This document shows, piece after piece, positions 1-10,330 of a stretch of 64,000 nt of DNA (position 1 is the first letter of the stretch; each line of letters opens with the position of its first letter). The notes beneath the pieces were generated by a model. That model had not been told where the DNA came from. It did no database searches and worked only from the letters and a program-made list of their open reading frames with translations. Source of the DNA: Berberis thunbergii (Eukaryota; Streptophyta; Magnoliopsida; Ranunculales; Berberidaceae); contig QNQO01000590.1 in the NCBI GenBank assembly GCA_003290165.1, positions 62,001 to 126,000 on the forward strand, given 5' to 3'. The translations under genes and the position numbers were made by a program.

Positions 1-1131
1 GAAATCACGATCGTGTGAGACCACAACAAGTGTCTTCTTCCATCGACATAAATACTCTTCTAACCAGAGAACAGCCCTAAGATCAAGATGATTAGTAGGC
101 TCATCTAACAACAAAAGGGTGGGTTGCACAAACAGTGCCCTGGCCAACGAGATTCTCATCCTCCACCCACCACTGAAGGATCGAGTAGGACGTCCCTGCA
201 TATCCTTGGTGAACCCCAATCCTGCTAGAATCTTAGAAGCCTGAGCCTCAGCTGCATCTGAACCCATAAACTGCAACTTGTCATACAACTCTGCAAGCTT
301 CTCACCTGCATCAGCACCATCCTCATCATCACCGCCTTCCCCATCTCCAGCAACAGAGGAATCTTGCAGAGCTGCAACCTCTTGACGAAGCTTAACGAGT
401 TCTTCATTGGCTGAAACAACAGCTTCAAGGGCAGTCTTATCATCACCCACTACCTCCTGTTCAACCAAGAGAACATCAATGTTTTTTGGCACTGGGATCT
501 TTCTCCAAGCTAGTAGCTTCAACAGTGTTGACTTCCCCTTTCCATTAGGTCCAATCAAACCATACCTCTTCCCATGAGAAATCTTGACAGATGCATTCTT
601 AAAGAGCTCCTTCCCTCGTGCCGAAACAGAAAAGTTTTCAATTGTGATATCTTTAACATTCGCATTTGCATCATCACCACCATCAAGAACAGAAGCCCGG
701 CTTCCAATAACCACAGTGAAAGCATCACGGTCATCCTTAAGAGCTTCCTGCTTAGCACGCTCTGCAGCATGGGCAACATCAAGATCCTTCTTTTCTCTTT
801 TTTTCGACTCTTTATCTGATACAGTAATCGTAAGGGGTTTCAAATCTTCCCGGCGATTAGATTTCTTATCATCTTGCTGTTGTTCATCACCAGGTACAAT
901 ATCTTCTTCCTCTTCTTCGTCCGACGGGGGAAGATCAATCCCATCCGTATAAGATGATTGTTTAGGCACAGCCTTGGATTTGGATGAAGTAGAACCCTTC
1001 TTTGGTTTATCAGGCTTTTGATCCATACTTGCAAGCATTGCTGAGACAGAAAACTTCTCTTTTTTTCCATCTTTAGCATTATCTTTGGTGTGTTTCCCCT
1101 TTGTGCCTGCTGAAGCCTCTTTTTTTCCCAT
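1..1131 (-). CDS. ABCF4: ABC transporter F family member 4-like ATPase (5' part, cut by window edge)
   Basis: The reverse strand reads open from the ATG at 1131 to base 1, 377 codons in one exon. The N-terminus ([10 protein letters not shown]...) is a long charged Lys/Ser/Asp/Glu tail typical of ABCF4/GCN20-type proteins. Next comes the first nucleotide-binding domain, with Walker [10 protein letters not shown] near residues 194-202, signature [11 protein letters not shown] near 319-329 and Walker [13 protein letters not shown] near 335. It is followed by VVVSHDRDF at the edge. An acidic insert ([13 protein letters not shown]) lies between Walker A and the signature. ABCF proteins have two ATPase domains and no membrane segments; they act on ribosomes and in eIF2-alpha kinase signalling. 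The second domain should lie to the left of base 1. Assignment to ABCF4 rather than another ABCF rests on the long charged N-terminal tail. Confidence 0.93.
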   Translation of the reverse strand, partial: MGKKEASAGTKGKHTKDNAKDGKKEKFSVSAMLASMDQKPDKPKKGSTSSKSKAVPKQSSYTDGIDLPPSDEEEEEDIVPGDEQQQDDKKSNRREDLKPLTITVSDKESKKREKKDLDVAHAAERAKQEALKDDRDAFTVVIGSRASVLDGGDDANANVKDITIENFSVSARGKELFKNASVKISHGKRYGLIGPNGKGKSTLLKLLAWRKIPVPKNIDVLLVEQEVVGDDKTALEAVVSANEELVKLRQEVAALQDSSVAGDGEGGDDEDGADAGEKLAELYDKLQFMGSDAAEAQASKILAGLGFTKDMQGRPTRSFSGGWRMRISLARALFVQPTLLLLDEPTNHLDLRAVLWLEEYLCRWKKTLVVVSHDRDF

Positions 1132-1580
1132 TGCAAAAACCTAAATCATTTTCAAAACATGTTATTTTAGTTTCAAACTCAAATTAGCAAATATATATAG
1201 GGCGGCATCCAAGTTCCACTAATTGAATCTCACAAAATCAGAGATAGAGATTTCTGAGTAAAACGATTGGATGAATGATGTATTCGAAACCCTAGAGTAG
1301 ACGAAGAAAAGAGATTGGATTTGAGTGACGAAAGAGTTTGCGATTGAATCGGGGAATCAAAGTTGAACCAAAACTAAGATAATAATTTACAAAACAAAAC
1401 AAGAAGAAGAAGAAGAATGATTAGATTACCTTTAAAGTTGGTGGTGGATTCGGTGAAAATGAATTCGTTGAAACCCTAAAAACTCAAATTCAAACTTCAA
1501 ACGCAACAGAGACAGAAAGAAGATGTAGATAGTTTGGCTTTCGCCTAGGTCGGCCTCACGAGAGAGAGAGAGAGAGAGAA
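1132..1580 (-). other. Leader (5' UTR) of the ABCF4 gene with a probable intron
   Basis: Reverse-strand reading suggests a leader exon ending AAAG|GTAAT at about 1430 and an acceptor TTTAG| just before 1140, leaving a 9-base second leader exon ahead of the ATG. The putative leader intron is 1141-1429. A GA/CT microsatellite at about 1560-1579 lies near the expected transcription start. Splice sites are inferred by eye, with no transcript evidence. Confidence 0.5.
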
Positions 1581-1589
1581 CAATAAGAA

Positions 1590-2277
1590 GGGCAATTAGG
1601 ACATTTAAAACAAGTTACTAATCGCAGCCACACTTCTTCATGTGGTTACACCAAAGCCTCTTTTTTTATTTTATTTTTTATTTTTATGAATGTGTGATTT
1701 TAGATGGAGTGATTCTAGCTGGCCTGGGTTGACTGTCTGGGGGACGAAATTGCATTTTTGCCCCCCCTCTTTAAACACTTTCGCCCCCCAGGCGGGTTTT
1801 CCCTGGCAATTTAGAATTTCTGTTTTAGGTGTCTCTAAGTCATTATACACGCTTGAATTTATGCATGTGGGTTGTCTTCTTTACCGAATCGTTTGTGGTT
1901 CAAAGTAAAAATTTGCATTGAGAAAATTTTGGAAATATTCTATGGAATTATATGTCGTTCAAAGTAACAAGATTTGCAAAGAAAATAGAGGGTGGGTGAG
2001 AAAATAGTAGGGCACAAACAGTGGAATAACAAAATAATTAATATAATTGATTAAATATAATAAAAATTAAGCAGTTCTTGGATGAAGATTAGAAAATAAA
2101 GGAGAGATCATTGTTGAAATCAGATCGTGTTATGGGTTTGGGGCTATAGTTCAAGTCCTCTGCATATCACAGTAGTATGAGGGGAAATATCGTAAAGTGA
2201 GCTGTCCTTGTTTTGTAAATTAGGTATAGTGTGCGGTTGATTGAACGACTCTCTTTCCCTAGCCTTGTTGGTTTATG
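1590..2277. other. Intergenic, no gene seen
   Basis: AT-rich sequence upstream of ABCF4. A stretch around 2120-2160 contains a GTTCAAGTCC string resembling the B box of tRNA-derived SINEs, but no matching A box or tail could be defined, so no element is called. Confidence 0.4.
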
Positions 2278-2285
2278 TTAGGGGA

Positions 2286-2670
2286 TAGGGTTGAAAACCG
2301 AATCGACGGTTCGATTTTTCACCTAAACCGTGAATCGAACCGACTTAGGTCGGTTTTAAAATTTTCAAATCGAAACCGAACCGACCATTAACAAAACTGA
2401 TCCGAAATCGAACCGATTCTAATTTATGCAAACCGTAATCGAATCGACTAAAATTGAACCCAAACCGAAATAAAATCGAACCAACCGACTATTTTAAACA
2501 TATTATATTGTTTACATATAAAAAATATATTATTTATTATATATATTCGGTCGGTTAAAATCACATAGAAATCGAAAACCGAACCGACTACTTCGGTTTT
2601 GAATTTTTTAAAACCAAAATTGAACCGAACCGCGGTTTAATCGGTTTGATCGATTTTATGTTCAGCCCTA
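2286..2670. mobile_element. hAT-like MITE, 385 bp, with 8-bp target duplication
   Basis: The ends are TAGGGTTGAA and the inverse TTCAGCCCTA. The flanks are TTAGGGGA (2278-2285) and TTAGGGAA (2671-2678), an 8-bp target duplication with one mismatch, as expected for hAT transposition. The interior is built of degenerate AACCGA/TCGGTT units on both strands, a common feature of plant hAT-like non-autonomous elements. There is no coding capacity. Confidence 0.72.
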
Positions 2671-2678
2671 TTAGGGAA

Positions 2679-3369
2679 AGTATTGGATGGGATGAACCTC
2701 ATTTTTATTTCATTTCGTTTGTTTGGAATCGAGACGAGATTGAGAGAGGGATAGACCTCATCTGACCTTGTCCCACCCAAACGAGTTCAGAATGGAATTG
2801 AGACAGAATGAGCATGATTCAAAGGTCATAAAAAATTTGTTAAGACTTTATATCAAACAATAAGAGAGACTTTTTATTCCAATACGATTAAATATCTAAA
2901 TTAAGAATACAATTTTTTTTGAGATGCTGTTGGAATATTAAACCCATTCCAATTATCCATGGGCCTAAAATTGCCCATGTGCTTATCCACAGTAGTATAC
3001 CATGTGAATTTACGGTGTAGTTGTACGATTGGTACCCACCGATATAGTTATAATCTCACGACTCTGCTCTCGCTTCTGCTTGATATATGATTGGATTAAC
3101 CTTCTCTACAAGTTCGAGCTTTTAGAGAGTTGGCAATTTATCAGATACCCACCCCTACCATCAGATGACCTTTTGTATGAATATTGTGACAATAATCCAT
3201 CGAACTAGCATTTTCCTGTACCAAAAACAATATTTGGAGTTGCCAATAATGCTGGACAACATTTTCTGATCCTAAACAACCAAGATATAAGATGCCTCTT
3301 GCTTATAAAAAAAAACCATGAAATGAGTCTCTTGTTGCTTGCGGAAATTGAGTTGGATATATTTGATGA
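2679..3369. other. Intergenic, no gene seen
   Basis: AT-rich sequence without convincing coding structure. The segment 2690-2830 is GA/TC-rich and may be an old transposon fragment. Confidence 0.35.
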
Positions 3370-3585
3370 CTATATCCGATGAACTGCCAAGAATTCGTGT
3401 AAGACAATATTATTATCAAACCCCTCTGGTTTCAAGAATGAAATCATTTTTCTGTCTAGACATGCAAAATCAGCCAATTCTTCGCAATAGTTCCTCACGG
3501 TTCTATCTAACCGCTTAAAACACATTGCAGAATGAACTTCATGCAGGAGCACAAAAACTGTATACTCCTTTTCTCTGTCAGACAT
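3370..3585 (-). CDS. Uncharacterised 71-aa open frame
   Basis: An ATG-started frame (MSDREKEYTVFVLLHEVHSAMCFK...) ending in a stop at the low-coordinate side. The amino-acid mix looks protein-like, but no family is recognised. No partner exons were found, and the AT-rich surroundings make chance frames common. It could be a last exon of an unidentified gene or a relic. Confidence 0.15.
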   Translation of the reverse strand: MSDREKEYTVFVLLHEVHSAMCFKRLDRTVRNYCEELADFACLDRKMISFLKPEGFDNNIVLHEFLAVHRI

Positions 3586-3818
3586 TTACTACACTTCTTA
3601 CCAGTGCAGAGATGATAACTTATATCATCGTCATAATAGTAATGAATGTCATTCTCGTTGGTGTATCTACCAACTGCAAGCTTCGGAAATAAGGAGGAGA
3701 AGAACATTTACCAAAATTCACAATGAAAGAAAACATACATGATAATAACAACGAAGCTATCATGTGTCAGTACATACGAAGAACTATACTATAGAAGAGA
3801 CAGGCCTGTAAAAAACTT

Positions 3819-4207
3819 TTACAAATCTAAAAAATTACAGAGGTAAAAGAACAACGAGATAAAGAAAGAGACCATAAAACTTAGGGGATCTATTGGAGCT
3901 GAATGGTTATCATAAGGTCGATACCCATAAGGAGTAGGGGGAGGGTTTTGGCAGCTGCACTGAACCACAGGTGTTGAGGAGCAATTAACTTGAGCAGGCG
4001 GTGGTGGAACTCCATATGATTGGAAACCTGATGGTGGAGGTGGTGGAAGAGGAGTGCATGGATACTGGCAGATGGAGCAGTTTGTGCACGATGCTGGTGT
4101 GGGGATGCCATCACCAGAAAGCTGTGCCTTCACTGCAATAGCACTATTGCATATATAGAGACTGAGAGACAGAATACTGCAAGGATAAATAACTTGTCGA
4201 TGAGCAT
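3819..4207 (-). pseudogene. Small proline-rich (hydroxyproline-rich glycoprotein-like) secreted protein, frame broken
   Basis: The ATG at 4207 opens a 25-residue hydrophobic segment (MLIDKLFILAVFCLSVSIYA...) that looks like a signal peptide but hits TGA at 4130-4132. The mature-protein frame continues in another phase from about 4133 to 3819: AQLSGDGIPTPASCTNC, then CQYPC, PLPPPPP, VPPPPA, a Cys-rich PVVQCSCQNPPP segment, and a hydrophobic tail (LSFMVSFFISLFFYLC) that could serve GPI attachment. The Cys pairs followed by poly-Pro resemble small plant cell-wall Hyp-rich glycoproteins. Either one or two bases are missing or extra near 4135, or an unrecognised intron (two TTGCAG acceptors lie here) restores the frame. 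The family is inferred from composition. Confidence 0.45.
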
Positions 4208-4219
4208 CTTATCTCTCAA

Positions 4220-5600
4220 CACCTGAAAACTGATTGCAGAGAAGTGGCAGAAGGTAGGGAAACAGAACTATAGTTCTATTAGATGTATGGAAGAACGGTG
4301 ATCTGTTGTCTGCTTTATGTAGAAGATGATAATCATCTATCATGATTCATATCTCTCATCTTTTCTTCAGAAAATATGGATTTCATGCCACATGGTCCTC
4401 CAATTTGCTACATGGCGAGCCATGTGCTATTAATGTTCACTAAATGAAGCACAAAACTGACTTTATTTGCGTGGTTACAAAGTGTAGAGATACTTCCTGA
4501 TTAACTTCACTAAATTGAGTTTCTTTCCAAAATCACAGTTCTTTTGTAATAAGACTCATTTCTCAACCCACTTCTTTCCCATCCTCCTTTCACTTTTAAA
4601 GCCTTGCACTTCCACCAAAGGACGTCTCAAACACTGATCTACCGAGAACATTAGACCTGCTGAAAACCAACCATCAAAGCTACAAATGCTTCACTATGAC
4701 TGTTTCTGGCTTCAACAATCTCTATAAGAAGCCACGCCATCCACTTTAAAAAATGAAGGTGATAAAGTTTTAATTGTGCCTCCAATGAACAAAAGCTTTA
4801 AAAAAGTTTTTTTTACTTTCACCACCCCTAATCTAATCCTACAATTGAGCCAACACTTTCCACAAAGAGCACTAACACTTCTCAATAGTCAATTCTAATA
4901 CAAAAATTTCCACCTACATTTGTTTCAACACTCGAGGTTGATTTTGGAAAAGTGCAAACATGCATACAATATATGTAAATGCGTGAATATATGGGCACTT
5001 CCATAGTTACATGTAAAAGCTGAAGTCGATTACTAATTTGCAGACTTCAATCAGACAACATTGAGACAGTAAGCTTACATGCAAGAAAGTAGAAACCCTT
5101 GATAAAACCCCCTCACCAAACCACTGTACTAGAAAAAAGATATCTCGAGCATCGTAATTATAAAATATAGAATCTTGACATATTCAGATGGTCCCTAAAT
5201 ACTATATGGTTAAGCCTACATTATTTGTCAATACTTAGCAGTGGTGGCTTCAACAGTCTCTAGTCCATTTGCTCTCCATGTCAACAGATGTTTTGTCTAA
5301 ACCAGATTATTCGGTAAAAAAAATACAGATATTGAGTAATTCTAATTCAATCATGATTTGAAATTCCTGAACAAGGATTAACCCTAGTCTAGAACAATGC
5401 TCAACTCAATCAAGTCCAGAATAGTTTTCTCTTGTCTCTTTAATATAGTATTAAGATTGAAGTCAGAAGCTCAACATCCAATTCTTGACAAAATGAGAGA
5501 AGAAACGTCGGCATAAATAAACTTCATTTGTTCATCTCAATGGAGGTATCAAATACATGTAAGAAAAATCATCAAATAGCAATGATACAATAGCAATGAT
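4220..5600. other. Intergenic, no gene seen
   Basis: Contains the presumed promoter of the proline-rich gene (4.2-4.4 kb, reverse strand). Beyond that it is AT-rich sequence with no recognisable coding exon or repeat structure on either strand. Confidence 0.4.
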
Positions 5601-8600
5601 TGCAGGCTATATGTGGGATTGGTTACCAGAACTTTTCGACTTGCTCAAATCCTTGCAGTTCAAGTACAAGGAGCTCTTGTCATTATAAAACATCGTTTCT
5701 GTAGGCACTGGAGAAAACCCGGTATATTCTCTATTTACTGCTGCTAAACCCACGTCAATCATGTACTTTAAGAGCCCATGGTTTTGGACAAAGGGTTGAG
5801 CTGCATATTCTTCGATTGGCATCCACTGAAGAAAAGGAAAAAAAAAAGACACGGTCATATGAGAATTGTTTATCAACTAGGCTCTGCCTTTCTAACATTT
5901 ATATCACTGCAAAAAATACACCTCTGATAACATTTATATAAAGCAAAATATAGCTGATGTTATGTAAAGCATAGAATATATACCGATCATTGAAGTAATG
6001 CTCTGTTATATGGTGTTGCAAAGCTTTTGTTCAGTCTAAACACTATGATAGCATCCAATACAACATTTTTTATCGCGCCACAAAAGATATTAAGCTCCAT
6101 ATTTCAACATTAAAACAGACAGAAAAAAATCACTGTGGTTTCGCCGCTTCGGTAAGTAGTCACGCACATATGCAAATGATTGCGTGTTTGAATCCAGGCC
6201 AGTGCTAATTTCTCTCATATCTTGTCTTTTTTTTTTCAAAGTTATAAATCCTAAACCAATCAGAGCGCCACTATTCTGCCGTATTGTTTCTATGCCCATG
6301 CACCATTTTCTAATAAAATCCCACTATAGCTTTCAGCGTTTTAGGATGGTGATTGATAATCTCTGTCTGCATTGTTGTGAAATCTCCGCGTTTGATGACT
6401 ATGAGGTCAGAAATCTCTATCTTGAAATTTTATTATTCTTCGCTATGAATAATTTTGTGTCTTCTTGTCTCTAAACTTCTATTCCAGAATTATTGGTCAT
6501 TTATTGTGCTCCTATGCTTGCAATTGAAGGTGAATATGAATGCTCACTTGCTGCCCTAAAGACATATTCTTGGTTAAGTTCATAAAGCTTTGGACTTATA
6601 ATGTTCGTTCAATGTTCATTATTTAGGGATTTTCCTAGAATACGGTGTCTAATATTCTATGTTTGGGGTTTTTATTCTTGTGAAATTGCTAATATTTCTC
6701 ATTTGATTGACAATAAATGACAGGTTCGCATTTTTCTTTTTCAATGATGGGATTATTTAGTTGTCTGTCTTAGGGGTTGCTGAGGGTTTTCAAATATTTG
6801 AGATAATGTGTTTCAAGTTGGTTTTTGATGGCTGAGTTGGATGGGTATTATAGAAATCCTCCCTTAAACATTTATCTTGCTTTTTCTTTTCAAATGTTAG
6901 TCCTTTATATTAGCTTTTGAGTTGATTGTTGTGAATCTTTAGCTTTTGCGTTTTAGTTTCATGTGATTTTGGAGTGTATCCAACTTCACACCTTTAAGCA
7001 TTTTAGACTTATTTGCTTAGAAATATATCTCACAATTCTTTGTTTGTGTGCCATTTTTATTGATTTGGTCCTTGTTGATTGTTAGGACTTCAAAAAATCT
7101 CTATTGTGTTTTATTTTGGCCAGGCTTGGGAGCTAGTAGTTGGTCCCTGTGATCAGAGTAAATTTGAATTCAATTTATGCAATTCCATATCCAAATCTAA
7201 TAGTTATAAGACCTAAAGTGCCACTTGTCTTAACACAGCTCGGGCTAATTGACTTTAGCTATGCTACAGAAAAGTCCTACCATAGCATTTTCAAAACGCT
7301 ATCAATTTATAGCGGAAACGCTATTAAGAATAGATAACATTGGTATATACAACCTTTAAAAAAACGTTATGTAGTCCTTTTTATAGCATTTTGCACATGC
7401 TATCAATGGCATTTTTTTCTTTGTCAAAAATCTTTGTCCTCGGATCCCACCCGGAATTATATATTTTAAGATTATATTTTCTAAGATATGCCTATGTATG
7501 GATATGGAACGCACTCATGGAGATGACTCACTTTTCACACTTCTAAGTTACATTTGAAGTTCATTTTCAATTTCAACCAAATATGTATGACCCAACATTT
7601 TCTAATTATAAGATTGTAAACATTATGTCAAATTTATGTCATCTGTGATCTAATGATAAATTTGCAGAATGGTGTTTGGATTTTCTCTCGGCCAACATAT
7701 TCAAAACTAGAGCAAAAAATCTTACTTGTAATCTCTAGCATAAGATTGTTTTCATGTTGGCCTAAGAGCAAGTATAAAGATGACACAGTTATACATGTCT
7801 GGAATACATGCAAGAGTCATGTTATAGAGGTGCTCCTTATTGGGATTGAAAAGCAATGAGTTACTAAATTTCCATATTAGTTACCAAACACATAAGTAAA
7901 TATTTAAGTTGCAAGCATGTATATGATTCCAGATAAAACAATGTGGAAATCCACCAATTCAATACCAACAAATGTTACCTCTGCTGCCTCGATCTCTTGT
8001 TCTCGTTTCTGGATAGTAAAGGAAAGTGGACATAACATGCATAGAAAGAATAAATCTGACTTGCCAAAGAATGCTTTGTGGCTTTGCCTGTGTGTCAAGA
8101 CCAATTTAAAACTTTTGAGATCAATACGAAGGAGATGGCCTCTATTTAGTAGACAAAGTGATGCTTAGCTAGAGCGGAGTACCCTTAGGTACATCAATAT
8201 ATGATGTTTCTTTTGTTGTCATTCCATCAGAACCACATCTTGAAAAATTGGAAGGCTCATTCTGAGATAAAATACCTCATCAACAACTCCAGTAGGGAAC
8301 TTCCACAGACCTGTACCCTTAAACTTTCCGTTCTTTTCCTGGACCACCAGAACCTACAAAGTAGTAACTTTACAATAAGATTTGCTGAGTACAGCCAAGA
8401 ACTATAGAAATGTGGGAGATAAGAACAATTTATAGTATATGTACTGTAAGCATCGATATGAAATGGAAGTACTTTTCCAAGTGAAAATGAGAGTTCATGA
8501 GTAAAGCCCATAAGTTCATGTGACCAAAGGGATATAATATGATCGAGTTTTTCACCTTTAATAGATCAATGAAGACAAATGGGTGGAGAAATAATTTACC

Positions 8601-9364
8601 AGGAGTTGTCCCAGCAGAAAATAAAGTGGGATTTAAATATCTCACTTCAAACTCAAACATGGAACTCTTTCAGTCTCCTCCTCATTCTCAAACTACTACT
8701 CATCTCCACCAAAGAGCGGGATGATTGAGTTGGTTTTAGTAGGAGCAGGCAGACACCCTCCTCCCGCCTCTCCTTTGTAAACATCAAAAGTAGGAAATGG
8801 AGGAGCTAGGTGGTCAGCTGGTCTCTTCATTTCTTGAAAAATATGCTTGATACATATGTAGAATATTGCAAATATCTTGAGTTGTAGAATACTTTAAACC
8901 CAATTCAACTCTTTTGTAGTTTGTAGTCTCTAATGTTGTGAGTTTGAATTTTCAACTGCAGCGACTAAGATTTCACCTGGAAATCTCAGAGCCGCTACCA
9001 CGCCTCCATATCTATCTGATAATGTGGCATCAGATTGATGGCATACAATCCAGTCGTTGGAGGCTTGGGACACGTGAGTTCGATATAAATCCAAAGCTCT
9101 CTTTCACCTAGGACAAGTCCTAGTAGATCAAGAATGGCAACACTATCCTAAGGTCATAGTCAATAAGGAGAAGGTGGGAGTCTAAATGTATCAAGTATCA
9201 ACTCATTATAATATAAAAACACTAAACCATTCTATCTACAAACTTCATATTTCAGATGGTTAAGATGGTGTGATAGTGCAACTTTGCCAAAAGGGTCCAA
9301 GAACTTCATCTAGTCATGAGACTATATCTCTTGAGCATGCCATAGTGAAATCAGTAGGAAAAAT

Positions 9365-9690
9365 AGGTGTGCACCTATGTAACAATGACATGGATATGGG
9401 TATCGACACAAATACAAAGTGCCAATCACGTTGTCAGAAAACACAATAAGAGATACGGTTGCAAATTTTAGTATTATTTACTTCTCAGCAATAAGTTTTG
9501 AACTATTTCTCATATTCATTCACTTGTAGGTCAATATTGCTACTCATGTAACACTAACTTGCCATAATATGCTTTTAACGTTAGTATAGAATTGAAACTT
9601 TTCAATAATATGTGAAAAAGTTGATTATCTAAGCATAGCGTGTCGAATGGGAGTATCTGTAAGTGTCAACACGAATATCCAACACGATAC
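9365..9690 (-). repeat. Dispersed repeat, copy 1 (intron of NUDIX gene)
   Basis: About 310 bp matching, in reverse orientation, the stretch at 31.51-31.83 kb. Shared blocks include GATACTCCCAT, TGCTTAGAT.ATCAACTTT, ATATTGACCTACAA.TGAATGAATATGA and ATGTCATT.TTA.ATAG. The imperfect terminal similarity (GACAC...GATAC) suggests a non-autonomous DNA element, but no target duplication was identified. Confidence 0.6.
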
Positions 9691-10330
9691 ATGTGTGTGC
9701 ACCTCATCCCTTACTTTTCTCAAATCATGGTTTTGGTACCACATCGGAAGTGACAATGCTTGCAGGGAAGTACCTCTTTTTTATCATTGATCACGAAAGC
9801 ACCAACACCCACTCTGTGTGTAGCATTGGCAGGGATAGTATGGACAGTTTCAGGAATCCAATATACAAGCATCAAGTAATCTGGTTCAGCATGGTGGTAC
9901 CAGAATCCTTCCTGTGTGGATATAAAAGTTGACCGATGAAATGTGATGAAGTTCAGAAATGTTTTGAAAATTTCTAAAGGAATAAAATAAAAAGGGAAAC
10001 AACACAAGAAGAAAAAAAAAACTATGTAAGATGTACCTTAACAGCAGCCTCAACAAGATTTACCAGTTCCATAGGCAGTTTAATCCAAACACCCCTCTTC
10101 CCCTGCATAAAACATCTTCCAAATTATTTGTTGAAAGGCAATGAATTCCAAATAATTAACAACATGAAAGAACTGGAACCGAGGAGAAAACAGAGATGTC
10201 ACATACATACTTTTAACAGAAAATATTTAAATAAATAGCACAGAAATCCTTTGATGAAATTAAAATTTCCATCCCAATTTGATCATATGAAAATGCCGCA
10301 TACAAATAAAAATAAATGAGCAAATATCTA

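Noticed and set aside
574..952. Forward-strand open frames of 81 and 122 codons
   Set aside because: They are the antisense of the ABCF4 coding exon and have no family match.
6090..7859. Assorted 60-96 codon frames
   Set aside because: They lie inside the last intron of the NUDIX gene, in AT-rich DNA, with no recognisable protein.
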